64,000 bases of DNA from Flavimaribacter sediminis. GTDB taxonomy: Bacteria > Pseudomonadota > Alphaproteobacteria > Rhizobiales > Rhizobiaceae. The translations under genes and the position numbers were made by a program. The stretch covers positions 248,001 to 312,000 of the forward strand of contig NZ_JAICBX010000002.1 in NCBI RefSeq assembly GCF_019492055.1, in the 5' to 3' direction. The first letter of the stretch is position 1. Each line of letters starts with the position of its first letter. Below the pieces are notes generated by a model. The model was not told where the DNA came from, searched no databases, and was given only the letters and a program-made list of their open reading frames with translations. Positions 1 to 9,395 of the stretch are shown here, in pieces.

Positions 1-914
1 CGATGTTCATCACCCTGATCGGAGGCGCGGCGACGGCCGTGCTCGACCCGATTTTCATCTTCGCCCTCGATCTCGGCATTCATGGCGCAGCCTTGTCGAC
101 CGTGATTTCGAGGTTCACGATCGTGATCGCCGGCTACTATTTTCTGCGCAGAATCCACGACCTGCTCGCCTTGCCGTCCCTTGCCGTGCTCACCCGTTCC
201 ATGCGGCCCTATTTCGCGGTCGCCGGGCCGGCGATCATGACGCAGCTCGCAACCCCGGTCGGCAACGCCTTTGTCACCTTCGAAATCGCGTCCTACGGAG
301 ATTCCGCTGTCGCCGGCTGGGCGGTGGTGGGGCGGATAATTCCGGTGGCGTTCGGCGCGCTGTTCGCAATGTCCGGCGCGGTCGGCCCGATCCTTGGGCA
401 GAACTACGGCGCAAAGCGATATGACCGTCTGCGCAGCACGATGCGCAATTCCTATTTTCTGATGACTGTTTATGTCGCGGTGATGTGCGTCATTCTCGCG
501 CTAGGCCGCAACCAGATCGCAGCGCTCTTCGACGCGACCGGCGAGGCCGGCGATCTCGTCCGTTTCTTCTGCCTGTTCGTCAGCTTCTCGTTCCTGTTCA
601 ACGGCTTGCTGTTCGTCTCAAACGCCGCCTTCAACAATCTGGGCTACGCGTTCTATTCGACGCTGTTCAACTGGGGACGGTCGGCGGGCGTGATACCGCT
701 GGTGTGGCTGGGATCCTGGCTCTACGGCGCCGAAGGGGCGCTTGCGGGCTTCGGTCTGAGCGGCGTTATTTTCGGACTTGGCGCCGCCTTTACCTGCCTG
801 AAGGTGATCGACCAGATCGCAAAGACGAAGCCGCCCAAACCACCGCACGCGCCGGACATCCGGTTCCCGCCGGCCGCCAATTCTCCGTTCACCAGCGGCA
901 AGGCTGCAACCTGA
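1..914 (+). CDS. MATE family efflux transporter, 5'-truncated by the window edge
   Basis: This is the C-terminal two thirds of a multidrug and toxin extrusion (MATE) cation antiporter of the inner membrane, which exports drugs or organic cations in exchange for Na+ or H+. About 303 residues are visible, in hydrophobic blocks typical of transmembrane helices. The stretch GPILGQNYGAKR near residue 128 is the loop motif repeated in both MATE halves. Family members are about 450 residues, so roughly 150 N-terminal residues lie outside the window. The in-frame ATG at position 3 is therefore probably internal. The C-terminal tail after about residue 270 is proline-rich and cytoplasmic in character. 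The gene converges on the patatin gene with only two bases between the stop codons. The substrate cannot be inferred. Confidence 0.9.
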   Translation, partial: MFITLIGGAATAVLDPIFIFALDLGIHGAALSTVISRFTIVIAGYYFLRRIHDLLALPSLAVLTRSMRPYFAVAGPAIMTQLATPVGNAFVTFEIASYGDSAVAGWAVVGRIIPVAFGALFAMSGAVGPILGQNYGAKRYDRLRSTMRNSYFLMTVYVAVMCVILALGRNQIAALFDATGEAGDLVRFFCLFVSFSFLFNGLLFVSNAAFNNLGYAFYSTLFNWGRSAGVIPLVWLGSWLYGAEGALAGFGLSGVIFGLGAAFTCLKVIDQIAKTKPPKPPHAPDIRFPPAANSPFTSGKAAT

Positions 915-916
915 AT

Positions 917-1813
917 TTATGGATTGGCCTTGCCTGCAAAGGCCATGATCGCATCGAGCGAATATTTCAGCTCGTCGCGAATCGGGGTCGTGGCTTCGAG
1001 AATTTCATCCGCCTTGAAGAAATCGAGCACCCGGAAGGCGCTTACGTCCGGTCGCAGGAAAATATGTGGGCTCGCGGCCTTGAGCTTCATCGATATGATC
1101 GACTGCATCATGATCTGGCTCGATCCGTAGATCAGGTCGACCGTCGTCGGGCAGTCCTCGCTCGTGCCGCTCGGCCTGCCCACGACATCGATGCCGATGA
1201 TGATGTCGGCCAGACCGGCCAGATGGTCGTAGGGAACGGGATTGAAGATGCCGCCATCGATCATGTAGCGGTTGTTGCAAAGCACAGGCCGGAACAGGGC
1301 CGGTATCGCCGACGAGGCGGCGATCGCATTGTGGAGATCTCCGCTCGTGCAAACGGCCTCTTCCTGCGCGTAGAAATCGGTGACGATGATCTTCATCGGG
1401 ATCTTGAGATCCTCGAAGCGTTTGGGCACGCTTTCAGGCAGGAAGGCCGGCAGGGTCCGCTCGATATTGAACTGGCCGAGACGAAATCCGCCGGAGAACA
1501 TGTCGCCCATGCTATAGGGCCGCGATCTCCAGATGCGGCTGATGACTTCGCTGCGCTTCGAAAAGACGGCCAACATGCTTTCGCGAACCTCGCGACCCGT
1601 CATGCCCGCGGCCATGCCCGATCCGAGGATAGACCCTATCGACGCCCCGGAAATCGCCACCGGTTTGATGCCCAGTTCGTCGAGCACTTCGATGACGTGA
1701 ATATGGGCGACGCCGCGCGCGCCGCCAGCGCCGAATGCGACGGCGACCGTTGGCTCGCCGGAGATGCGGTGGACGGACGACAGATCTTCCGAAAGCGCTG
1801 GCTGGCTCTGCAT
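917..1813 (-). CDS. Patatin-like phospholipase family protein
   Basis: This is a serine lipid acyl hydrolase of the bacterial patatin (RssA/YchK-like) group. From the chosen start the protein is about 298 residues. It shows the oxyanion-hole motif GAGGARG at residues 28-34, the nucleophile elbow GASIG with Ser58, and the catalytic Asp in DGG at residues 186-188, so the Ser-Asp dyad is complete. No signal peptide is visible, which suggests a cytoplasmic or membrane-associated enzyme. The reading frame is open upstream to 1936, but that extension does not look like the family. ATG 1813 has GGGAAAG about six bases upstream, so I prefer it. The gene follows rsmD on the same strand and may be co-transcribed with it. 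The lipid substrate is unknown. Confidence 0.88.
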   Translation of the reverse strand: MQSQPALSEDLSSVHRISGEPTVAVAFGAGGARGVAHIHVIEVLDELGIKPVAISGASIGSILGSGMAAGMTGREVRESMLAVFSKRSEVISRIWRSRPYSMGDMFSGGFRLGQFNIERTLPAFLPESVPKRFEDLKIPMKIIVTDFYAQEEAVCTSGDLHNAIAASSAIPALFRPVLCNNRYMIDGGIFNPVPYDHLAGLADIIIGIDVVGRPSGTSEDCPTTVDLIYGSSQIMMQSIISMKLKAASPHIFLRPDVSAFRVLDFFKADEILEATTPIRDELKYSLDAIMAFAGKANP

Positions 1814-1948
1814 AATCGGCTTTCCCGGATCGCGCGGCGACGGACGGACAATCCATCCGGCCGGCATAGGTCGAATGTGCGCTGTTCGCGGCGGGAGTTC
1901 AAGAGCAGTGCGACAAACAGGCACGGTCGCAGTCAACGCGAAGGACGC

Positions 1949-2509
1949 TCAATCCGGCTCATGGATATAGAAATGCATCGCGGTGTCGCCAAAAGCGCGT
2001 CGTTCCAGCAACCGGTAGGCGCTGTCCACTTCCGGCGTGACGGTCGCGCGTTCTTCCAGCACCGCAAGAGCGCCGGCCTTGAGCCAGCTTCCTCGCGCCG
2101 CCGCATCAAGCGCGCGCTCGCCGAGACCCTTTTCGTACGGTGGATCGGCAAAAAGGATATCGAATGGCTCCATTGCCGGGATATCGCCGAGGGCCGTGGC
2201 GTCGCGCCGGTAGAGTTTCGACCTGCCCTGCGCATGCAGGGCGTCCGCATTGGAACGGATGAGCGCGCGCCCTTCTGCGGATTGTTCCACGAACAGGACG
2301 AATGACGCGCCGCGCGAAAGGGCTTCAAGACCCACTGCGCCGGTTCCGGCGAACAGGTCGAGGACCCGGCTGCCTTCCACGTCTATTTCGAGTCCGTGGG
2401 CAAGAATGTTGAACAGCGACTCCCGCGCACGGTCCGTCGTCGGACGGATCGACGCGCCTTTGGGCGCGGCGAGCCGATGACCGCGATGACTACCGCCGAC
2501 GATCCGCAT
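1949..2509 (-). CDS. rsmD: 16S rRNA (guanine(966)-N(2))-methyltransferase RsmD
   Basis: RsmD is an S-adenosylmethionine-dependent enzyme that methylates N2 of G966 in 16S rRNA during 30S assembly. The protein of about 186 residues begins MRIVGGSHRGHRL, the usual family start. It contains the SAM-binding segment VLDLFAGTGAVGLEALSRGA and the catalytic DPPYEKG motif of N-methyltransferases. The frame is open upstream to 2614, but that would add 35 basic residues lying inside the end of the pseudouridine synthase gene. ATG 2509 gives the standard length and overlaps the preceding gene by 20 bases. Together with the upstream rluB-type gene it forms a small rRNA-modification operon, an arrangement common in Rhizobiales. 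Confidence 0.94.
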   Translation of the reverse strand: MRIVGGSHRGHRLAAPKGASIRPTTDRARESLFNILAHGLEIDVEGSRVLDLFAGTGAVGLEALSRGASFVLFVEQSAEGRALIRSNADALHAQGRSKLYRRDATALGDIPAMEPFDILFADPPYEKGLGERALDAAARGSWLKAGALAVLEERATVTPEVDSAYRLLERRAFGDTAMHFYIHEPD

Positions 2510-3743
2510 CGCTTCCGCGCGGCTTGCGTCCGGCCGGACGGGGTTTCGACTTGCCGGCGCCCATTTTCGCGCCCGGCTTGCCGGAGGATTTCCTGGAGGC
2601 CTTCTCCGGGCCAACCGGACGCGCGCCCGGCGCCATCCAGACGTTGGAGCCGCGATTGCGTTGCGGCGCGGGTTTGCGCTGCGGCTTGTCGTCCTCGCCG
2701 AAGGAAGACTTGCCGCCTCGGTTGTCGCCGCCGTCAGGCCTGCCGCGTTTCATGTCTCCGGCCCGCTCGGTGCGGCCGTCGGGTTTCTTGAATTCCTTGC
2801 GCGGACGCTCCGGCTTTTCGGCGTCCGGACCATGCTTGAGCAGCGGCGCGTCGAAATTGGCGCCGGCCGCCAGCGCGAGACGTTCGCCCAATTGCTCGCG
2901 CAGCAGGCGGCTGCGCACTTCCGATACCCCGCCTTCCGGCGTGTCGCCGAGCTGGAACGGACCGTAGGAGGTGCGAATGAGACGGTTGACCTCAAGGCCA
3001 AGGGCGCCAAGCACGTTCTTGATCTCGCGGTTCTTGCCTTCGCGCAGACCCATCGTGATCCAGACATTGGACCCTTGAACGCGGTCGAGCGTTGCTTCGA
3101 TGCCGCCATAGAGCACGCCGTCGACAGCAATGCCTTCCTGCAGCTTGTCAAGTTCAGCCTGCTCGATCTTGCCATGGGCGCGCACGCGGTAGCGGCGCAG
3201 CCATCCGGTCGAGGGCAACTCGAGCGTCCGGGCGAGGCCTCCGTCGTTGGTCAGGAGCAGCAAGCCCTCGGTGTTGATGTCGAGACGACCGATCGACATG
3301 ACGCGCGGCATCGTGTTGGGGAGTTTTTCAAACACCGTCGGACGGCCTTCGGGATCCTTGTGCGTCGTCACGAGGCCAGTGGGCTTGTGGTAGAGCCAGA
3401 GCCGGGTCCGCTCGATCGCGCGGATCGGCGCGCCGTCGACCTCGATCCGGTCCTTCAGCGTGACGTTGACGGCCGGCGACTGCAGCACCTCGCCATTCAG
3501 GCTGACGCGGCCCTCGGCGATCATGCGTTCGGCGTCGCGACGCGACCCGACGCCAGCGCGCGCGAGACGCTTTGCGATGCGTTCCTCGCTCGTTTCGTCG
3601 ACGCTGACAACCGGCGCGCGATTTGATTTTGCGGCAGGCTTTGAGGCCGGTTTTTTACCTCCGCGGCCCGGACCGCCTTTTGCGCCGCCCGGCCTTTTGC
3701 CAAATTTCGGTGATTTGGCTTTAGGGGACCGATTTTCCACCAT
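2490..3743 (-). CDS. rluB: 23S rRNA pseudouridine synthase, RluB/RsuA family, with long basic tails
   Basis: This enzyme isomerises a uridine of 23S rRNA to pseudouridine (position 2605 in E. coli RluB). The 417-residue protein has a Lys/Gly/Pro-rich N-terminus (1-45), an S4 RNA-binding domain (about 54-100, ERIAKRLARAGVGSRRDAE) and the synthase domain (about 110-280). The catalytic motif is GRLDINTEGLLLLTNDG, with the invariant Asp after GRL. The last 120 residues are highly charged, rich in Arg, Lys, Gly and Pro, and probably disordered. The core resembles RluB more than RsuA or RluE, but the exact target position is inferred. The gene is divergent from tadA, with about 44 bases between the starts, and leads into rsmD. 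Confidence 0.9.
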   Translation of the reverse strand: MVENRSPKAKSPKFGKRPGGAKGGPGRGGKKPASKPAAKSNRAPVVSVDETSEERIAKRLARAGVGSRRDAERMIAEGRVSLNGEVLQSPAVNVTLKDRIEVDGAPIRAIERTRLWLYHKPTGLVTTHKDPEGRPTVFEKLPNTMPRVMSIGRLDINTEGLLLLTNDGGLARTLELPSTGWLRRYRVRAHGKIEQAELDKLQEGIAVDGVLYGGIEATLDRVQGSNVWITMGLREGKNREIKNVLGALGLEVNRLIRTSYGPFQLGDTPEGGVSEVRSRLLREQLGERLALAAGANFDAPLLKHGPDAEKPERPRKEFKKPDGRTERAGDMKRGRPDGGDNRGGKSSFGEDDKPQRKPAPQRNRGSNVWMAPGARPVGPEKASRKSSGKPGAKMGAGKSKPRPAGRKPRGSDADRRR

Positions 3744-3787
3744 CTATTGATTCCTATCAGGAGCAAGTTGCTCTATTACACCGGAAT

Positions 3788-4243
3788 ATGTCGACGACAA
3801 TGCGTTTTATGGATGTGGCGCTCGAAGAAGCCAGGCTCGCCGCCGAACGCGGCGAAGTGCCGGTGGGCGCCGTGATCGTCCACAGGGGCGAGATCGTCGC
3901 GCGTTGCGGAAATCTTACACGCGCCACGAGCGACGTGACGGCCCATGCAGAAGTTGTGGCCATCCGAAGCGCCGGGGAGATGCTCGGGAGCGAGCGGCTT
4001 TGCGAATGCGACCTTTACGTCACGCTGGAGCCTTGCGTCATGTGCGCCGCGGCGATTTCCTTCGCCCGCATCCGGCGGCTGTATTTCGGCGCAGAGGACG
4101 CCAAGGGCGGCGGCGTTGTCAATGGCGTGCGGTTCTTCGATTCCGCAACCTGTCACCACCGTCCTGAGGTCTATTCCGGATTCTCCGAAAAAGCGGCTGA
4201 AACCATGCTCAAGTCGTTTTTCGCCGAACGCAGGCAGCGCTGA
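3788..4243 (+). CDS. tadA: tRNA-specific adenosine deaminase TadA
   Basis: TadA converts the wobble adenosine A34 of tRNA-Arg(ACG) to inosine and is essential in most bacteria. The 151-residue protein is of normal length. It has the cytidine-deaminase zinc signature: His53 and Glu55 in HAE and Cys83/Cys86 in PCVMC. Glu55 is the proton shuttle and the three others bind zinc. The start at 3788 (MSTTMRFMDVALEEA) matches the usual N-terminus. The gene stands alone on the plus strand, divergent from rluB and convergent with a lipoprotein gene. Its stop codon lies in a TGATCA palindrome. Confidence 0.95.
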   Translation: MSTTMRFMDVALEEARLAAERGEVPVGAVIVHRGEIVARCGNLTRATSDVTAHAEVVAIRSAGEMLGSERLCECDLYVTLEPCVMCAAAISFARIRRLYFGAEDAKGGGVVNGVRFFDSATCHHRPEVYSGFSEKAAETMLKSFFAERRQR

Positions 4244-4251
4244 TCAGGCGA

Positions 4252-4845
4252 TCAGAAGGGCCAGAGCTTGAAGCTCTTTTTCTCCTTGGCTTCTGCTTCG
4301 CGGCGCTTTTCCTTGTCGTATTCGGTTTCACCCAGTTCGCCGACAGGCGCCGTGTCCGCCGGTTCGCGATAGGCCATGGGCGGATCGCTCAAGGTGCGGC
4401 GGTCCGAATAGGCGCCCTTGGAGTTGGCCTTGGCTTCACGGAATTGCTGCCACTGTTCACTGGTGACGTTGTCGTCAGGGCTCGCCAGCGGCGACGTGTA
4501 CGGTTTCTTGTCGCGATTGACGGAAGCCGTCTCGCGCAGACGCGTCCTGGTTTCTTCCGGCGATTCAAGCCAGGCGGGATTGTCTTTCGAGGCCAGGCTC
4601 TGCTGCGGTTGCGGCAGCGTGGCGCCTTCCGGCGGCTCGACAATTTCCGGCCGCGGATTGTATTCGGTCTTCTGGTTCTTGCCCGGCGTGCCTATCGAGG
4701 CGATGCTGGTGATGTCTTGCAGCAACTGCACATTCTGCGACGTGCCCGTGCCGTAGGTCGGACCGCCGAGGCAGCCCGAAAGGGCGGCTGAAACCGCTGT
4801 CGCACCGGCAATGACGCAACCCGACCGGAAAGTACTTCGCTTCAT
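4252..4845 (-). CDS. Predicted lipoprotein of unknown function
   Basis: This 197-residue protein carries a lipoprotein signal peptide. A basic MKRSTFRSG start is followed by a hydrophobic stretch and the lipobox LSGC, so Cys25 is the likely lipidated residue. The mature part is hydrophilic and low in complexity, rich in Pro, Glu, Lys and Ser, with no recognisable enzymatic domain. It ends in a charged run and KKSFKLWPF. Similar short rhizobial lipoproteins exist, but I recognise no named family. The residue after Cys is Leu, which suggests outer-membrane sorting. It lies downstream of ileS on the same strand, separated by about 190 bases containing a long hairpin, so it may have its own promoter. 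Confidence 0.75.
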   Translation of the reverse strand: MKRSTFRSGCVIAGATAVSAALSGCLGGPTYGTGTSQNVQLLQDITSIASIGTPGKNQKTEYNPRPEIVEPPEGATLPQPQQSLASKDNPAWLESPEETRTRLRETASVNRDKKPYTSPLASPDDNVTSEQWQQFREAKANSKGAYSDRRTLSDPPMAYREPADTAPVGELGETEYDKEKRREAEAKEKKSFKLWPF

Positions 4846-4947
4846 CTAACTGGTTATCCCGTTTCCCACCTGACGTCCCTCAGGACGCATGCCTATATTC
4901 CACCCGTCCAACTCGTGTCCGGTTTGACTGTCGAATCCGGCAATATT

Positions 4948-5017
4948 TGGGAGAGTTGTAACCGATTTTGGCGTCCGCCGCAAATTTGAAGCGGTAAATC
5001 CGGTTCCAACTCTCCCA
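4948..5017. repeat. Long imperfect inverted repeat (about 70-nt hairpin) between ileS and the lipoprotein gene
   Basis: Arm one, TGGGAGAGTTG at 4948-4958, is matched exactly by CAACTCTCCCA at 5007-5017. The pairing continues inward through AACCG (4960-4964) and CGGTT (5001-5005) after one mismatch, with a further small stem CCGC/GCGG in the loop. Neither strand has a T-tract right after the stem, so it is not a classical terminator. It begins 16 bases past the ileS stop and would form a 3'-end structure in the ileS mRNA, or it is an intergenic palindromic repeat. Confidence 0.7.
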
Positions 5018-5033
5018 GAAGTCGATCGTCCGG

Positions 5034-7982
5034 CTATTCCAGCCTGCCGAGCGCCTTCAATTCATGCAGCGCCGCCGCGTCGCGCGCCGAAACCTCCGGA
5101 AACTCCGGGTCCGAGCCCACATCGTTGGTCAAACGCCATGAACGGGCGCATTTGCGGCCATTCGCAAGCGCCGGCTCGACGCTCACGCCTGCGACTTCCG
5201 GCATCCGGAAGGCGGCGGACGGACCTTCACCGTCCTTTACCACCACGCCTGAGGTGATGCAGATCTCCTCGAAATCACGCCCTTCGAGCGCTTTACGCAA
5301 TTCTGCGTCGGCGATGTGCACAACGGGCGCCGCCTCAAGCGACGAACCAATCCGCTTTTCGCGACGCTCGATCTCGAGGGCGCCGGTCACGACCCGGCGC
5401 ACCGTGCGAATGCGGCGCCAGGTGGCTGCGAGCGCTTCGTCCAGCCATTCGGCCTCGACAGCCGGAAACTGCGCCAGATGAACGGATGTCGCATCCGGAT
5501 ACCGCATCAGCCAGGCCTCTTCCATGGTGAAAGGCAGCATAGGCGCAAGCCAGCACGTCAGGCAGTCGAAGATCTTCCTCACGGTCTGCAACGCGGCTTT
5601 CCTGCGGATGCTCGAAGGCGCGTCGCAGTAGAGCGCGTCCTTGCGGATATCGAAATAAAAGGCCGATAAATCCACGCTCGCGAAATCGATGAGCGCGCGG
5701 GCGATCGTCTTGAAGTCGAAATCGTCATAGCCGCGATTGACGAGGGCCTCGAGCTCGACCAGCCGGTGGAGCATGTATCGTTCGAGCTGCGGCAAATCGG
5801 CGTAGGCCACTTCGTCGCCCTCGTCATGCGAGAGAGTTCCGAGCATCCAGCGGATGGTGTTGCGCAGCTTGCGGTAGGCGTCGATGTTGGTCTGGATCGT
5901 CGCCTTGCCGAGACGCTGGTCTTCCCAATAGTCCGTCGTCATCACCCAGAGGCGCAGGATATCGGCGCCGGACTGGTTCATGATGTCCTGCGGCGTGACC
6001 GTGTTGCCCTTGGATTTGGACATCTTTTCACCGTTCTCATCCATGGTGAAGCCATGGGTGACGACGGCGTTGTAGGGCGCGCGGCCGCGCGTCGCGCAGC
6101 TTTCCAGCAGCGAGGAATGGAACCAGCCGCGATGCTGGTCCGAGCCTTCGAGATAGACATCGGCGGGCCATTTCAGGTCAGGCCGGTCTTCCAGAGTAAA
6201 TGTGTGCGTGCTTCCGGAATCGAACCAGACGTCAAGAATGTCGGTGACCTTCGTCCAGCGATCCGTGTCGTCGCGACCTTCCAGGAACCGATCCTTCGCC
6301 CCGTCCTCGAACCAGGCGTCCGCTCCCTCTGCCTCGAAAGCCTCGAAGATGCGTCGGTTGACCGTTTCGTCGATGAGGATTTCGCCGTCTTCATCCACGA
6401 ATACGGTGATCGGCACGCCCCAGGCGCGCTGGCGAGACAGCACCCAGTCCGGCCGCGTCTCGATCATGCCGCGCAGCCGCCGCTGTCCGCCGGCGGGCAC
6501 GAAACGCGTGTCGTCGATCGCCTTCAGCGATCGCTGACGCAACGTCGCGCCATCTGCAAATTCCTTGTCCATATGGACGAACCATTGCGGTGTGTTGCGG
6601 AAGATCACCGGCTTTTTGGAACGCCAGGAATGCGGATAGGTGTGTTTCAGCCGGCCTCTGGCGAACAGCATATCGGCGGCGATCAAAGCGGCGATCACGC
6701 GCTTGTTGGCGTCGCCCTTCTTGCCCTTGTCGTCGATGACACGGGCTGCGCCATCCGCCGAATCCGGACCGAAGCCCGGCGCGTCCTTCGTATAGTAGCC
6801 GTCGTCGCCGACCGGAAAGGGTATCGCCACGTCGACGCCGCGCGCGGCGAGTTCGCGGGTGTGATCCATCCACGCCTCGAAGTCCTCGCGGCCGTGGCTC
6901 GGCGCCGTGTGCACGAAGCCGGTGCCGGCGTCGTCGGTGACATGATCGCCTTCAAGCAGCGGCACCGGAAAATCATAACCAATGTCGCAGAGCGGATGCG
7001 CGCATGTGAGATGCCGCAACTCGTCGCCGGTCACATCGCGCAGCCGGCTGTATTCCAGTTTCGCCTTGGCGAAGCTTTCCTCTGCGAGCGCGTCAGCGAA
7101 CACCAGTTTCTCGCCCGGCCGGGGTCCGAAATCATTCTCGGCCGCCGTGACTTCATAGAGGCCATAGCTGATGCGCGGCGAAAAACAGATTGCGCGGTTG
7201 CCCGGGATCGTCCACGGCGTGGTTGTCCAGATGACCACGAACGCGCCCTGCAACTCCGCGACCTTTGCGGCGAGATCGGCTGAATCCGGCTTCGCACCCC
7301 ATTCGATGACGGGAAACTTCACCCAGACCGTGTCGCTTTCGTAATCCTGATACTCGACTTCGGCCTCGGCGAGCGCCGTCCGCTCGACAACCGACCACAT
7401 GACGGGTTTCGAACCACGATAGAGCTGGCCGAGTGCGGCGATCTTCATCAGTTCGCCGGCGATACGCGCCTCGGCGTGGAAATTCATGGTCGTGTAGGGC
7501 TGTTCGAAATCGCCCTCGATGCCGAGCCTGTGGAACTCTTCCGTCTGGACTTCGATCCAGTGGCTGGCGAACTCGCGACATTCGCGCCTGAACTCGTTGA
7601 TCGGCACTTCGTCCTTGTTCTTGCCTTTGGCCCGATACTGCTCCTCGATCTTCCATTCGATCGGCAGGCCGTGGCAGTCCCAGCCCGGCACATAATTGCT
7701 GTCATAGCCGCGCATCTGGAAAGAGCGGGTGATGACGTCTTTGAGAACCTTGTTGAGGGCATGGCCGATGTGGATGTTGCCGTTGGCGTAGGGCGGTCCG
7801 TCGTGCAGCACGAATTTCGGCCGGCCGGCGGCTTCCTCGCGCAGTTTGCGATAGAGGTTCATTTCCTTCCAGCGCTTAACAAGATCGGGCTCCATCTTCG
7901 GGAGGCCGGCGCGCATGGGAAAGTCTGTCTTCGGGAGGAAGAGCGTGCGTGAATAGTCCAGTTGTTCTTTGGTGTCGGTCAT
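5034..7982 (-). CDS. ileS: Isoleucyl-tRNA synthetase
   Basis: IleS charges tRNA-Ile with isoleucine in the cytoplasm and edits mischarged valine. From ATG 7982 the protein is 982 residues and begins [20 protein letters not shown], the typical class Ia start. An upstream in-frame ATG at 8087 would add 35 unrelated residues. The HIGH motif is at residues 71-74 and KMSKS lies near residue 650. Between them is the CP1 editing domain (for example [16 protein letters not shown]). The C-terminus keeps the short RKCARSW segment but lacks the full E. coli-type zinc finger, as in other alphaproteobacteria. No strong ribosome binding site is visible in front of 7982. The 5' leader contains hairpins. Confidence 0.96.
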   Translation of the reverse strand: MTDTKEQLDYSRTLFLPKTDFPMRAGLPKMEPDLVKRWKEMNLYRKLREEAAGRPKFVLHDGPPYANGNIHIGHALNKVLKDVITRSFQMRGYDSNYVPGWDCHGLPIEWKIEEQYRAKGKNKDEVPINEFRRECREFASHWIEVQTEEFHRLGIEGDFEQPYTTMNFHAEARIAGELMKIAALGQLYRGSKPVMWSVVERTALAEAEVEYQDYESDTVWVKFPVIEWGAKPDSADLAAKVAELQGAFVVIWTTTPWTIPGNRAICFSPRISYGLYEVTAAENDFGPRPGEKLVFADALAEESFAKAKLEYSRLRDVTGDELRHLTCAHPLCDIGYDFPVPLLEGDHVTDDAGTGFVHTAPSHGREDFEAWMDHTRELAARGVDVAIPFPVGDDGYYTKDAPGFGPDSADGAARVIDDKGKKGDANKRVIAALIAADMLFARGRLKHTYPHSWRSKKPVIFRNTPQWFVHMDKEFADGATLRQRSLKAIDDTRFVPAGGQRRLRGMIETRPDWVLSRQRAWGVPITVFVDEDGEILIDETVNRRIFEAFEAEGADAWFEDGAKDRFLEGRDDTDRWTKVTDILDVWFDSGSTHTFTLEDRPDLKWPADVYLEGSDQHRGWFHSSLLESCATRGRAPYNAVVTHGFTMDENGEKMSKSKGNTVTPQDIMNQSGADILRLWVMTTDYWEDQRLGKATIQTNIDAYRKLRNTIRWMLGTLSHDEGDEVAYADLPQLERYMLHRLVELEALVNRGYDDFDFKTIARALIDFASVDLSAFYFDIRKDALYCDAPSSIRRKAALQTVRKIFDCLTCWLAPMLPFTMEEAWLMRYPDATSVHLAQFPAVEAEWLDEALAATWRRIRTVRRVVTGALEIERREKRIGSSLEAAPVVHIADAELRKALEGRDFEEICITSGVVVKDGEGPSAAFRMPEVAGVSVEPALANGRKCARSWRLTNDVGSDPEFPEVSARDAAALHELKALGRLE

Positions 7983-8279
7983 CGGTTTTTCGGTTCTGAT
8001 CTGGTCCGCCCGGCTGTCGCCGTTGCGGTTCTGACGCGCAGCGTCGGAATGCAGTGTGTGTGGATTGATCGCGCCCTCTGGACGCAACGGAGGGTTCCCG
8101 GACTTCCTTGATCAGGAAGCCGGGCCGATAATTCGTATCGTGCTGTTCAATCCGAAAGCGGCCTTCATAACGAGAGGCCTTCTATCAACGCTCTTTGCAG
8201 GAATAAAGGCTTTTCTCGGCCGACAGCGACTTTTGGCCTCAGATTATCCTGAAAGCGGGACCGTCATGTCGAGCGGTCC
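7983..8279. other. Leader and intergenic region upstream of ileS, no gene
   Basis: I see no credible coding sequence here. It contains a hairpin at 8097-8124 (CCCGG, CTTCCT, loop TGATC, AGGAAG, CCGGG, one unpaired A) and a looser inverted repeat around 8160-8180 (GGCCT/AGGCC). Neither is followed by a T-run. These would lie in the 5' leader of the ileS transcript. I could not assign a confident promoter. Confidence 0.4.
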
Positions 8280-8436
8280 TAGTGTGGTGGATTTGACGTT
8301 CCTTACAATGTAGCAGCTGTCTCATACAGGAACTTCAAATCCGTAAACCACACTAGAATCATTATCTTGCTAGTGCCCTCATCGAATCTGAAGTTCGAAT
8401 AGAGCGTGCTGCGGGATGTAACGAACTTCAGATTCG
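8280..8436. repeat. Composite palindromic intergenic element (two related inverted repeats)
   Basis: The first palindrome pairs TAGTGTGGT at 8280-8288 with ACCACACTA at 8347-8355, plus inner GGATTTGA/TTCAAATCC and GTTCC/GGAAC segments. The second is a perfect 15-bp pair, CGAATCTGAAGTTCG at 8383-8397 and CGAACTTCAGATTCG at 8422-8436, around a 24-base loop. The inner sequence GAACTTCAAATCC of the first resembles GAACTTCAGATTC of the second, so the element has four copies of one motif. It resembles the mosaic intergenic elements (RIME-like) of rhizobia, but I cannot confirm the family. Its right end supplies the ribF stop codon. Confidence 0.72.
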
Positions 8437-9393
8437 GGGCGCCAGTTGGGGCGCGCCGGACAGCGCCGCGCGAGCCTCCTCGGCGTCCAGGTTCATCTGG
8501 CTCGTCAAGGCCTCAAGACTGTCGAACTTTTCTTCCCCGCGCAGCCAGGAGACGAAGGAAACACTGCAGGTCTCGCCGTAAAGGTCGCCTTCGAAATCGA
8601 ACAGATATGTTTCGAGCAGAAGCGCGCCGTCTTCATCAACGGTGGGCCTGCGTCCGAAACTCGCGACCCCGTCGAAAAGCGCGCCGTCGGAACGACGAAA
8701 CCGAACCGCGTAGACGCCAGGCTTCAGCATAGCGTGGTCCGGCATGCGCATATTGGCCGTCGGAAATCCGAGCGTCCGGCCAAGTTGCTTGCCGCCTACG
8801 ATTTCCTCCTCCACGGTGTAGTGGTAGCCGAGCAGGCCCGACGCCTCGGCTACCCGACCTTCGGAGAGGAGCTGGCGAATCCGGCTTGAAGACACGACTT
8901 CGCCGTTCTCGTCCTCGAACGACTCCACCTCTGTCACGCCGAAGCCGAAACTTTTCCCCGCCTCTCGCAAATAGTCCGGCGTTCCCGCCCGCGCCTTGCC
9001 AAAATGAAAATTGAAGCCGGTGACCGCATGGGTGAGACCAAAACCGTCCACCAGTATGTCCTCGATGAAATCGGCGGCTTCCATTGCCGCGAATGCGCGG
9101 TCGAAAGGCATCTCGACGACGGCTGCGAAACCCAGCCTTTCAATGAGATGCGCCTTGAGCGGCGCGGGCGTCAGACGAAAGACCGGATTGTCGGGCTTGA
9201 AAACGGTTTTTGGATGCGGTTCGAAGGTCAGAACGACGGCTGGCGCATTTTTTCGGGACGCGATCTCGAGCGTCTCCCCGAGAACGGCCTGGTGGCCGCG
9301 ATGGAGTCCGTCGAAATTTCCGATGGCGACGACGCCGCCTTTCAGCGAAGGCGGCAGGCCGGTCGTCGATTGAGTTCGAACGAACGCTGTCAT
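8428..9393 (-). CDS. ribF: Bifunctional riboflavin kinase / FAD synthetase
   Basis: RibF phosphorylates riboflavin to FMN and then adenylates it to FAD. The 321-residue protein has the normal two-domain layout. The N-terminal FMN adenylyltransferase (about 15-180) contains the nucleotidyl-transferase motif GNFDGLHRGHQAV at residues 22-34. The C-terminal riboflavin kinase domain (about 185-310) contains GRTLGFPTANM and the PTVDEDGALLLETYLFDFEGDLYG region. It starts two bases after the HAD phosphatase gene on the same strand, so the two are almost certainly co-transcribed. The last codons and the TGA stop lie inside a palindromic repeat, suggesting that insertion of the element redefined the C-terminus. 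Confidence 0.95.
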   Translation of the reverse strand: MTAFVRTQSTTGLPPSLKGGVVAIGNFDGLHRGHQAVLGETLEIASRKNAPAVVLTFEPHPKTVFKPDNPVFRLTPAPLKAHLIERLGFAAVVEMPFDRAFAAMEAADFIEDILVDGFGLTHAVTGFNFHFGKARAGTPDYLREAGKSFGFGVTEVESFEDENGEVVSSSRIRQLLSEGRVAEASGLLGYHYTVEEEIVGGKQLGRTLGFPTANMRMPDHAMLKPGVYAVRFRRSDGALFDGVASFGRRPTVDEDGALLLETYLFDFEGDLYGETCSVSFVSWLRGEEKFDSLEALTSQMNLDAEEARAALSGAPQLAPRI

Positions 9394-9395
9394 GC

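Noticed and set aside
485..2305. Long plus-strand open frame of 606 codons across the patatin and rsmD genes
   Set aside because: It is rich in Arg and His, has no recognisable domain and lies opposite genes with clear catalytic motifs. GC-rich DNA gives such frames.
5766..7283. Plus-strand open frame of 505 codons inside ileS
   Set aside because: It is antisense to conserved synthetase sequence with no signature of its own.
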